From: Nannochloris sp. 'desiccata'
Lineage: Eukaryota > Chlorophyta > Trebouxiophyceae > Chlorellales > Chlorellaceae
Assembly (NCBI GenBank): GCA_019044685.2
Contig: JAGTXX020000006.1
Span: forward strand, 682,001 to 746,000
Direction of reading: 5' to 3'
DNA: 64,000 bases
The notes below the pieces were generated by a model. The model worked only from the letters and a program-made list of their open reading frames with translations, ran no database searches and was not told the DNA's origin. Below, one piece after another: positions 1 through 10,434 of this stretch (the first letter of the stretch is position 1; each line of letters begins with the position of its first letter). The translations under genes were made by a program, and so were the position numbers.

Positions 1-1695
1 CCTCCACCGCCTAGTTTGGAGTAATCATTAGAAGATCCATTTAAATTGCCTAGACTGCCAAATCCACCATTTCCTAAGCCTTGTGGTCCATCTAAAGAAC
101 CCATATCAAGGTGTGAACCACCACCATGGCCACCACGCATGCCACCGCCCCCAAGAGGGGGGCCTAGAGAGGTCATCCCCCCGCCATGGCCGAAACCACT
201 GACACCGCCAAGGGAGCCTAGAGAGCTAAAATCTTGCAATCCCATAGCAGGGCCTAGTAATCCATGCGATAAAGAAGGAATCAAAGGTCCACCTGCACCA
301 GCACCGCCAAATGCTCCAGGGAGAAGACCGGGGCCAATGCTGTGACTACCGGGTAAGCCTTGAAGGAAAGCTTGTGTGGGGTCTGCGCGTCTAGTTTTAG
401 GCTCTGCCAACATAATTTTGACCTTATATCCAGCAACCATGCCTGCCATTTGGACTGTTTCCATGGCCATACACGCTGCTGAGGAGGTGGCGTATTTTAC
501 AAAAGCAATGCCTTTAGAGGCCACGAGGTCAGTTTTGCAATATTGCATGCCAGCAAAGCGAGACATCTCAGCCTCGATGATGGATCCATCAGCATTCTTA
601 GGGACGACGAGAAAGAGACGGGAACGGGGGGGAGTGTTGTCGGGGTCAAGCGGAGCGTCTTCTTCGGAGCGGCGGATGTGAAGAGCAGGCAAAGTCCTGT
701 AAAAATGAGGTTAATTGGGTAGGAAAACAACGTTAAAATAGTTTATTTGCGTTTTTAATGGCGGAAATGGGGAGGGAAAGTAAACTAGCTTATGAAAATT
801 TTAGGTGACTGTTGCCGTGGCGGTGCTCATGGGCGGGCGGAGAGACTGCATCTGCCTGCGCAGCCTCGGAGCTGGCCCCTGGTTGCCTCGAATATATATG
901 CGAATAACGCACGAGATTATATTTGCGGTGCTAAATATAGACAATTGCTTACCTAGAGTGAGGTGACTCAGCCAGCATTACTTTGAGCCTTGGGCCAAGA
1001 CCCTCATTGAGGGTGACTTCGTGAAGGTTCTCTATAGCTAAAGCCGCCGATGAAGCCCTATCATACTTGACATACGCGACACCTGTAAAGAAACGGGGGA
1101 AATAATGAGAGTTGGTCAGGTTGGGTCGGTTAATTGTAGCAGCTCATTTGCTGGAAGCTGGCGTGCTACAGCTCTCCAAGGGGCCCTGGCAACTATTCTG
1201 ACTGCACGAATCCCGTGGCCAGATCCATGAGCTGAGCTCCAATCCGCATAACAGGAAAGCTAACTCCACAGGAGGGAAAACCACAGACCGGGCAGCCTCT
1301 CCATGCTGATGATCGCCACCCCAAATCTGTGCTCAACTGCCCTAAAAGTTATTAAGCAATGTGCAGAGGGTATAATAGTTCCCACTTTGCCCCTCTTTAA
1401 GCCCAGCTCAGTCCCCTACTCGGAGACTGACCCCTCGCATGGTGCTCACCTTTGTCACGCAGATATTTTACAAATGATACCTGCCCATACTGCTCAAACA
1501 CACTTCTGAGGAAGTCAGACTGCAATGAAGAAGGTTAAGGCAAGGGTGAGACATCCGCAGACGTTGCATCTGGGTCATTAACTTCGGCCCAAAGCCGCAA
1601 CTCACCGATGTGTTTCTCCCGGCAACCACGAACAGCCGCGAGTTGGGTGGATCATCTAAGCTAAAGGACATCGTTGGGACATCCTGAGCGAACAT
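1..1695 (-). CDS. RBM45-like RNA-binding protein with two RRMs, 3' part outside window
   Basis: Spliced gene, exons 1695-1606, 1519-1450, 1082-953 and 696 to beyond base 1; phases agree at each GT-AG junction. The visible product is at least 328 residues. RRM1 (about residues 19-95) has RNP2 RLFVVAG and RNP1 KGVAYVKY and is split over three exons. RRM2 (about 123-197) has RLFLVVP and KGIAFVKY. Both end in a 'K-x-M-L-A-E' strand. A Gly/Leu/Pro-rich tail runs from about residue 215 to the window edge. The closely spaced RRMs with G[VI]A[YF]VKY cores resemble RBM45/Drbp1, a cytoplasmic-nuclear RNA binder; this is family resemblance only. The start is the first ATG of the first exon (MFAQDVP). 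A further RRM may lie outside the window. The RRM call is firm, the subfamily moderate. Confidence 0.8.
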
Positions 1696-3297
1696 GATGA
1701 AAATATAAAATGCCCGACTGCGGCGCTGATGGCCGCATAAGTATGCAACTTAGCTCGCAAGCTCTTCCAAAAGCTGCCAAAATATTTTCTGGTCCCAGGA
1801 TTGGGGCCACCCAGCCCAAACGCCGCAGCCTATCTGGGGCATCTATCGGGAAATTAACTACGATTTTTGCATTAAATGTGCTCTTTACATTGTTTTGAAG
1901 CCTTGCCTAACTTTCCTAAGCCTTTGGACGCGAAATATTCTAAGAAAAGGCTGCCGCTGCGTTGCCGCCCAGCAGGCATAAAATTGTTATTCAAAGCCCT
2001 CGAAATGCCAGTTTGATTCTCAGATCACAGCTAAACAATGTTCTTATTACATCTAGAATTGTGGGTTTTGCTGGAAAGGTGCTATCAGAGGCTCAACTGA
2101 GTGAATAATACAAGTTGCCGCAACGCCCTGATGGTGGATAATTAAAATCAGTTATAAAAGGCCTTGCATAGAGACAACAAATGAGAAATTTTGCATAAAT
2201 TGTCTTGGATATGCATTTTATATATGTTCGAATGATTTTTGCCATGAAATCATTTCATTTAACTGGCAGGTAGAGACCACCAAGCGGCCCGCCGTACATA
2301 GTGCCCGATGCCTATGTGGGCGACTATTTTTGCTATTAAAACCAAGCAGCTAGATCATTCTGACTGTCTAATAGCATCCTTAAATGGGCAGTGCATGAAA
2401 TTCATTGGCTTCAACCCGTAGAAAATGGTGTTGTTGGTTGCTGGCGCTGTGGCTCGGGAGGATCTGAATAAGGACCGAGTTACAATTTCCACTAATATTC
2501 CCTTCCCCGATTTTATTTGGATTTCAAAATCCTAATACGATATGTCTTATATCATATATAGGTCATTCAGATCTTCAAGTATATGAAATATGGGACATCC
2601 TTGCTATATTGTCTTCATCCTGGCAATTATTAGCTAATCCAATCCTGGCACGCACGCCCAATGTGCAGACGCCCTTGGAGCAGATCAATAAATAACCATG
2701 ATTATGAGTTTCTCATTGCGCAGCTCTCCAGCTGGATTTAAAGCGGGAAACTGGCATTATTTTCGGTCGGGCGGGTCTTACGTGCGAAACGCGCAGTTGC
2801 ACAACCAAGTTTTCCGGGACTCGATAAAAGGGCTCAAAAATGACCGATTATTGTTTTGAAAAATACCCCACAATTATTGATTGAAAAATATTGAAGTATG
2901 CATGCAACTTCAGACTTGAATTATAAAAATCGCTCCGATGCCATGGTTGTGAAATGTTTCAGCAATTCCGAATGATATTGAGCAAATCATGCATTAATAA
3001 AATATCTAAATTTACACTGAACAAGCCTCGTGCCTAAAAAGGTAATATACAAGGCCAATAGCGCTTTATTGTTTGAATCTGCGGAATTTACAATTTAAAA
3101 TTTTTGGGTCAACAGCGAAAGAAAGATTGACTTTCTGGAATTGGAAGACCGTGCCTCGAATTTCCAGGCCGTTTGGAGCCCCAAGAACTCGTTGTAAACC
3201 GTTGACAGCCAGTTAATAAAATACTTTAGTATATTGAGTTGATTTTTGACAGCTCTGGGTTGACGTGCGACCTCACATGTTGGCAACGACTGGGAAA
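1696..3297. other. Intergenic region between divergent genes, no gene seen
   Basis: About 1.6 kb of AT-rich sequence between the 5' ends of the RNA-binding protein gene and the secreted-protein gene. Open frames are short and lack any recognisable domain. It should contain both promoters, but I could not assign a TATA box with confidence. Confidence 0.6.
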
Positions 3298-6122
3298 ATG
3301 AATCGCATTGTCATGGCCTTGGGCGTTGTTCTTGCATTCGCATGCATTCTAGGCAGTGTTAACTCCCACAGTATCCCACAATATTCTATCAAAATCGCTC
3401 CCAGAAAGTCTGGCAGGACTCTTCTTCATACTTTACCTGTACAAACTGAGCTACAACATCTGAGCTCTACTCTCGGTGCATTAGCGAATGCAGACGGGCG
3501 CCGCGCAGACCTATTGCTGCACAAAGTATGTGTCTTACCTTCTGAAGTGTTTCAATAAATCATTTAACAAACTATTTTCAATGATGTTAATATTCTAATG
3601 TTTTCCTTCTAAATCTCTCATCTTCATTGTGTCGGTTGTATTTGTTAACTTATTTGCAGGCAGCCGGAGAAGCCTGGAACGCTGCACAAATCGTAGCAAA
3701 TCCCCTCATGGAGGCTACCTCTCCAGCATTCTCTGCACGAAGAAGACTCCAACAGTTGGCACAGGTAGCTCCTTTAAAATCCCCTGAGCTTGATGAATGG
3801 CTCAGTAAAGCGGGAGAATTTTGGCAAGCTCGAGCTCAACAAGGTCAAAGTTTGGTCAAAGCACAAGACTTTCTCAAGAACTTCATGCAGGCAAGTATTC
3901 CAGATACACCGCCGTTCATTAAACCTACCACTTTGTTTTCCTAATCGCAAAATCTCTTCTATCACCGTTTTTAACAGGGCCCATTAGCAAGTTTAGGAGC
4001 ACCGGCAACCACCACCGCCACCACCCCTTCTATCTTCCCCAGAAACTTTGATCTTGGCAATATTCAACTTCCTCAGTTATCTCCAGACGCTCTTAAATCA
4101 GTTACACAGTTCTTAAACACGACTGCAAAGAGTTTCATGCTGTCCCAGGCAATCAGTGGAATGTTTGACCAAGCCATAACCGACGTCGGCAAATCTTTTT
4201 CAAAATATAGAATTAAGCCGCCTGCTGGATCTACTGCAGTTAACACTCGTCGCTTGCAACAAGCAGTAAATGATAAAGAAAATGTTGTTGGAGGTACATT
4301 GAATGCGTCTTTTGTAGACGTAACGGCAGAGGATGTCATCAAAGCATTACAGCAGCTGGAACGTGCCGCAGGAATTGTCGGCGGTCCTGCAAGCTCTGTT
4401 GATTTACAGTTTTCTGGTGGCGATTCAAAGCCTACAGCGAGTATGAAACGTAGACTACTTGCATCTGCAGATGGTGATATCAATGCATTTTCTACCCAGT
4501 TACAGCAACAAGTTAAAGAGGCCGTAGCAACTTGGCAACGTCTTGACCACGGAGCGGTTATTTCAAGCGATGAAGTGAAAACGTGGCTGGCATCGCGTGC
4601 TGCGGGCTTGAAACAGAGATTTGAGGACTTAAAAACTCGCTTTGAAGCGGCTGCTAACTCTGAAATAGTATCTGGAGGGTCGACTAAACGCCATTTGCTT
4701 GAAAAAAGTACTAAAAACCCTGCTGCTGCTGCTGCTCCTGCAGCAGAGACGGACGAGGAAATTTTCGATGATTACGATTTCAGCGATAACAGCAATCGTT
4801 CTCCAGTGGCGTACAGCACAAGCACAGTATTATTGTTAATGACCCCCGCTGATGCTGAGGCCAGTACTGCCTTTATTGATGATGTTTTGAATTTCTTAAT
4901 GGACACACTCACCTCCTCTAGAGTTACCCCGGACGGCTCCAGTGCTTTCAGCCCTCAAGCTTTTGACTTGGCTATCCCCATGTACCGCGCCAATGAAGAC
5001 GAGGCTTACTTCAATATGTATAATCCCCCAGCTGCTGAAAATGCAGCAGATTATGGTGGAGATGAAAACGATGAGCTGTTGCAATTGTTGATGGAGAGCG
5101 TCACCGCCGCTGCGGCGAGAGGGCCAGAACAGTACGGTACAGCCATGGCCATGGAGTTCCCTAGTGGAATTCCTACCACAGAGCCTACATCTAAAAGACA
5201 ACAAGACCTTACTATTGATGAAGCTGTAGCGAAAGGACTTCTTTTAAACCGTCGACGTCGACGCCAACTACTAGGCTTGGATTCTGCTTTTGCTTATGAT
5301 GCAGAGTTGGATGAAGACTTTTTGGATTCTGAGTACGCACAGGAGGAGGCCTGGTATATGATCTCTGGTGATGATGATTGGATGAGTCCTGAAGCATCCA
5401 TTGAAGAAGCTGTCCTTCAATACGCTGATGAGGCCAATGAATCTGAACTTTTAGATCTAGTCGTGAAACTCGTCGCACCAATAGATGATCATGGAGAAGG
5501 AATTTCACCTGTTTTATTAGAAATGCTCCTTGACCCCGCAAATGCATCCGTAGCTCAACTGTTAAAAGAACTCGCTTCAGGGCCTGCTGGAGGGGAGATC
5601 AACGTCGCAAAACAAAGCGGAATAGATGCAGCAATACCGCCTCGATTTGCTGTTTTCGGTCCGTCAGTTGTCGCTGGGTTTGGCCAAGCTGCTGCTGTTG
5701 GGGCACATTTGCCTCGTCCTCTCCCTCAAATTCAACAACGCGATAGTAATAATAACGGTGGGAAGATGGTAGATATGGTTGTAGCCCCTCTCCGGGGTCC
5801 AAAGCCTCATACAGAAAGAGATATGCCTAGTGGGATGGATGCTCGGTGGTGGGGAGTCGTGTTGGGTCTGGGTGGACTAGGCTTATTAATAGTGGGCGCT
5901 GCAGCAGTTGCTGCAATGAAACCTGCTGCCGCTGATGTACGCGATGGAGAAGATTCTATTCAGGGCGGAGGAAGAGGAGGAACTATGGGGAGAAAAGGTG
6001 GGTATGAAACGGTGCCCGCAAGTCCACAGATGAGTACTAGTCCCTGGGAGAATAAAGGCCAAGTAGCGAAGGCGAAAGCTAGTTCAGGGGCCTCTCGTAA
6101 GACTTCCAATTTGCCTGCCTGA
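3298..6122 (+). CDS. Large secreted type I membrane protein of unknown function
   Basis: Exons 3298-3525, 3660-3890 and 3978-6122 give 867 residues. The ATG at 3298 is preferred over in-frame ATGs at 3265 and 3280 because it places a classical signal peptide at the N-terminus (MNRIVMALGVVLAFACILG). A single membrane span lies near residues 777-800 (WWGVVLGLGGLGLLIVGAA), followed by a Gly/Lys-rich cytosolic tail, so the topology is type I. The ectodomain is acidic, Ala/Gln-rich and largely helical, with coiled-coil-like stretches. Dibasic-leucine motifs recur: RRRLQQL, RRLQQA, KRRLL, KRHLL and RRRRRQLL, possible propeptide-processing sites. Intron 2 has a GC donor; a GT donor a few bases downstream leads to an early stop. 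I recognise no homologous family. It could be a surface or cell-wall protein, by inference only. Confidence 0.75.
3891..3977 (+). other. GC-AG intron
   Basis: Exon 2 ends ATGCAG and the intron starts GCAAGT, ending in AACAG before GGCCCA. This junction keeps phase 0 into a 2.1 kb open exon. The only nearby GT (GTATTC) shifts frame and hits a stop within about 25 codons. Confidence 0.8.
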
Positions 6123-6438
6123 GCGTAGAAGCCTTTTTTTTCTTCCTGATTGCATGTTTTAGTAGCAGCAAAAAAAGCATAGCGGGGGCGACCTAGTCCA
6201 ATCTCAGCAGGACTAAGGCTTGGCGCGTGTGGCATTGATATTTAAAAATAGGATTTTTCATGTATATAGTAGTACCTTTATTCTTAATTAGAATACTATT
6301 TTGTTACAATTTAAGACTAAAGTAAACAAAGACAGAACGATCTTGAGACGACATCAGTTATGCAACATTCTGTAATAGCAACAACATCTTGACGGGATTT
6401 AAATTACAGAAACAAAATAGATTAATAAGGAGTTCAAG
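6123..6438. other. Short intergenic region between two same-strand genes
   Basis: About 316 bp holding the 3' end of the membrane-protein gene and the promoter of the alpha-adaptin gene. AT-rich, no open frame of note. Confidence 0.6.
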
Positions 6439-9400
6439 ATGGCGAAAGTGGGGACCCAGCGCGGTCTCAAGGTGAGTGTCAGCGAGCAAATTGATGGTTG
6501 ATCACATTTCAAAAGCACAAGCTATATTATTTCTCTTTCTAATACGTTGCTCTGATCCTTATTCTCCTCGAAACGTACAGAACTACATCCAAGAGTTGCG
6601 CAGCTGCAGCACCAAGGAGGCAGAAAAGGAGCGTGTTGATAAAGAATTGGGCAAAATCAGGAAAAAATACACCTCGGACAAGACCTTATCAGGTAAATTA
6701 CTGTTCCATAAATGATATGGGCATTGTGTTTTGGAATGAAAACTTGATCTGGCTTTGAATCGTTCGACCTTTCAAGTCATCTATCTCAATTATCATCTCT
6801 TGCCGTTCCCCCGCCACTTGCTCCCACTCCTTGTTTTTCCTTATATTTCCTGCAGCTTATGACAAACGCAAGTACATGTGGAAGCTCTTGTACACCAAGA
6901 TGCTCGGATATGACGTAGATTTTGGTCAGAAACAATCTATGGACCTCATTGCATCTAATGGGTAAGTTCACGTAGTCTACTTTTTCCTCTGGACATTTTC
7001 CATGCTTTCTCCTCTCTGTCTTTCTTCCGTTGCCTGTTACTTCTTTCCCGCCCCTTTTAACAAAAACAAATGCCGATTTCTTTTCCCCCGAACTTCTACG
7101 CAGATATGCTGAGAAACAAGTAGGCTATGTGGCGTGTGGTGTATTCCTTAATGAGAAAGATGAACTCCTCCGCCTCATTATCAATTCAGTAAGGAATGAT
7201 CTAATCTCTCGAAATGAAGCATTCCAATGCCTGGCATTGGAATTTATAGCAAATGGTAAGATTTATTTTCAGTTTTTCGAAGCAATCTAGTACAAGATTC
7301 GTTAGTTTAAAATGAGTTGTTGATTGGACGCTACTTTGGTGAACAAATTTCTAAATTTTCTTTTATTGTTTTTTCCCCTCTCAGTCGGAGGTGCTGAGTT
7401 CGCTCAGCTTCTCACAGCAGATGTCATGTCGGTCCTCAGCAATGGTGCAACCCGCCCTGTAGTCCGTAAAAAAGCAGCTCTCTGCCTCTTGCGTCTTATT
7501 CGTAAAGCTCCACCTGATGTGGACATTATGCCGGCATCCGATTGGGCTGGTCGCCTTGCTGCCATGCTTGAAGAACGCGATCCAGGCCTCCTTCTAGGCC
7601 TCACAACTCTCTTACTCGGTGTTGTCTCTCGTAATTATGAAGGGTATGAGGTCTGCATACCTCGTATGGTTCACATTTTGGAAAGATTAAAAGCCAGAGA
7701 CGTCTCGCAAGATTATACCTACTACGGAATAGCATCACCATGGTTGCAAGTACGAGCTCTACGCGTCCTTCAATATTTCCCACCCCCTGAAGACCCTGCT
7801 GTGCTTCGTGCCTTGACTGACACGTTGCAACGGACGTTAACAGGCAATGAAGCGATCAAAAACCCAAATAAGAGCAATGCTGTGCATGCTATCGTTTTTG
7901 AGGCTGCATCTCTGGCAGTTGGTCTTGGTGACCCCGAGCTGCTTAACACGGCTGTAGGATTATTGGCTCGATTTTTAACAGTACGAGAGTCTAACTTAAA
8001 GTATTTGGCGTTGGAAAATATGGGACGGCTTGCACAAAGCCCCGAAGTAGCTGAAGCGGTGGCTCGGCATCAAAAGACCGTTGTGGCCTGTTTACATGAT
8101 CCAGACGTTTCGATGCGCCGTAGAGCCTTGGATCTTGTTTTTACCACCGCAACGACTGCAACAGCACCTGGGGTTGTTGATGAGCTGCTTCGTGAGCTTC
8201 CCCACGCCGATTACAGCCTCAGGGAAGAGCTTGTATTGAAAGCAGCAGTGCTGGCTGAAAGGTTTCCGCTTTCATCTGAGTGGTATGTTGACTCAATGCT
8301 CCGCTTGATGGAAGCTGCAGGAGATACAGTAGTCGATGATGTATGGCACAGTGTCGTTCAACTGGTTGCAGGGGAGCAACAGCTGCAAAAATACGCAGCA
8401 AAAAAAGTTGTTGAGGCTTTACGAAGAGGGACTTCTGCCGACGTTTTTTTAAGATGCGCTGCGTTTGTACTTGGAGAACATGGCAAGAATATAGCAGGAT
8501 CTGTTTCATTAAAAGATCAGTTTACGTTATTACATGCTCGTTTCCCTGCTGCGTTGCCTGAGACCAAAGCAATGATGCTTACTGCGTATGAGAAGTTGCA
8601 AGCGAGTGCTGGTGCAGGTGATGTCGAGATAAAGACCGATGTTGCAGAAGTTATGGATCGATATAGTTCAGCTGCTGATGCTGAGTTACAGCAACGTGCA
8701 GTTGAATATCGTGGTTTATCGTCCAGACCAGATGCAGCAGCAGTTGCTCTTCAACCTTTGCCTCCATGGGAAAAGAGAGCCTCGTTGTTGCTTCGTCGTT
8801 TAGCCGAAAGGCAAGGCGATGGAGAAGACGAATCGAGGGAACAGCCTGCGTGGTTCCAAGAAGCTCAGCAAGAGAATGAAGTTGTTGCTGCTGCTGCAGA
8901 GGAGGCTGTTAAGGAAGTTGCTGTTGACGTTCCTCCTGCTCCTGCTGCGGCACCTGAAGACGTTGGAATTAAAGGAACTTCACCAAATGGAGCTGCTGCA
9001 GCACCTGTTTTTATCCCAGATTTGTTAAATTTATTAGATTTCGAAGAAGAAGATTCTTCAGGGCTGTTCCCTGCCATGACGCCCACCGCTACTGAGGGTG
9101 CTGCTGCCACAGGAGGTAATGGAAGCACCAACCCTGCGTTAGAGGCTCTTTCAGGCCTTTCTGTTCCAGTCGCTATTGCTTCGGCTGCTTCTGCAAACCC
9201 ATTTGCTGAGCCACAGCCACAGCAACCTTCCATTTCTTCTACTACAAAAGCTATTGAACCCACTGGAGACGTGACTGCTTGGTTTACAGCGTTGTGCCAA
9301 GGCAACAGCGGCATCCTCTACGAAGACCCTAACTTACAAGTAGGCGTGAAAATGACGAGTGAATCTGGTAGCTCCCACGTCAAGGTTGATTTATATCTTG

Positions 9401-10020
9401 GCAATAAGAATGCATATGGTAATGCATTAGCCCGTCTTGTCTGTGCGACCCCTCCTTCCCCAGCATTCGCCCTCGCTCTCGGTGCACCGCCATTGATTTT
9501 GGAGCCAGGGAGACAAGTCCAACTTCCTTTGGAAGCAACTTGCCTCACTCCATTCACTCGTCCGCCTGTACTCCAGCTTGGCTACAGCATCGCCGGCAGC
9601 AGTGGTGAAGGCACGATGGCAAGAACTCTCGACCTTCCTCTTGTTGTTACGAAGTTTTGTGCCCCTGTAGAGGTTCCTACAGCTGTATTTACCACTCGGT
9701 GGGCACAGGTTGTGGGGGCACCGTTTAAATTGTCGCAACATGTTGCTTGTAAAGGTGGAGAAGATGACGTTGCTCGTCTTTTCTCGGTTTTGCAATTACA
9801 AGTTTTACCCAAAGAAGTGGACCCTACCCCAGGTACAGTCGCAGCAGCATGTGTGTTCCATTGTGGAATGCCCCCTCAAACTCGCCAAGTTCCCTGTATG
9901 ATCAAAATAGAGGGTCTTTTGGGTGGTGGTGCGGCTGTGTTGACTGTGGCTACCGCTGATGCCATGGTGACTGATGCTCTGAAGGCCGAGGTAGCTCAAC
10001 AAATAACTAGACTAGGTTGA
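6439..10020 (+). CDS. AP2A: AP-2 complex subunit alpha (alpha-adaptin)
   Basis: Exons 6439-6471, 6581-6692, 6856-6961, 7104-7255 and 7385-10020 give 1012 residues, close to the family's usual length. The trunk begins GLKNYIQELRSCSTKEAE and contains DKTLSAYDKRKYMWKLL and GYAEKQVGY, each matching conserved alpha-adaptin blocks once spliced. The HEAT-repeat trunk runs to about residue 590. A Pro/Ala/Glu-rich hinge carries a clathrin-box-like LLNLLDFEEE near residue 676. The appendage (about 762-1012) has an Ig-like sandwich, then a platform subdomain starting near VEVPTAVFTTRWAQV. As a large AP-2 subunit it would bind PIP2 and cargo at the plasma membrane and recruit clathrin and accessory proteins. 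A TGTAA poly(A) word lies at 10075. The identification is firm. Confidence 0.95.
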
Positions 10021-10434
10021 GAACAGCATGATTAATTGATTGAGTAATTATATTATAACTAGTTGCTGATCTTGTGTAAGAGAACAAAGATTTACAAAGG
10101 AGGCTCTATCCAGAAGACACATGAATATAACAAAGAGCAGATTGCTCTACGCTAGGACCGAAATGAAAAGAAAAAAAGAAAGAAAAAAATTGACGAGACC
10201 TTTAGGGTTCCTTCTCGAAATTAAAATATATTCTCGGCCAGGAAAATTAAGTCAAAGGTTGGTTTCATTTATTGGGTGATGATGCTATATATATATATGT
10301 ATGTACACGTCAGGAGAAAGATATGGTGCAAATGAGTAAAAAGCCGGAAGGGAGGACGACACGAAAATAAACAGAAATAAAAAAGAAAAAGAGGTGGGGC
10401 ATTGCGGCATAATTGCATATTAAAATGATCTGCA
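10021..10434. other. Convergent intergenic region with AT microsatellite
   Basis: About 414 bp between two stop codons. It holds purine-rich A/G tracts near 10160-10190 and an alternating TA run near 10287-10300. No gene is seen. Confidence 0.6.
10075..10079 (+). promoter_or_regulatory. TGTAA polyadenylation word
   Basis: TGTAA lies 55 bases after the alpha-adaptin stop, the position and word used as the poly(A) signal in chlorophyte green algae. Confidence 0.45.
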
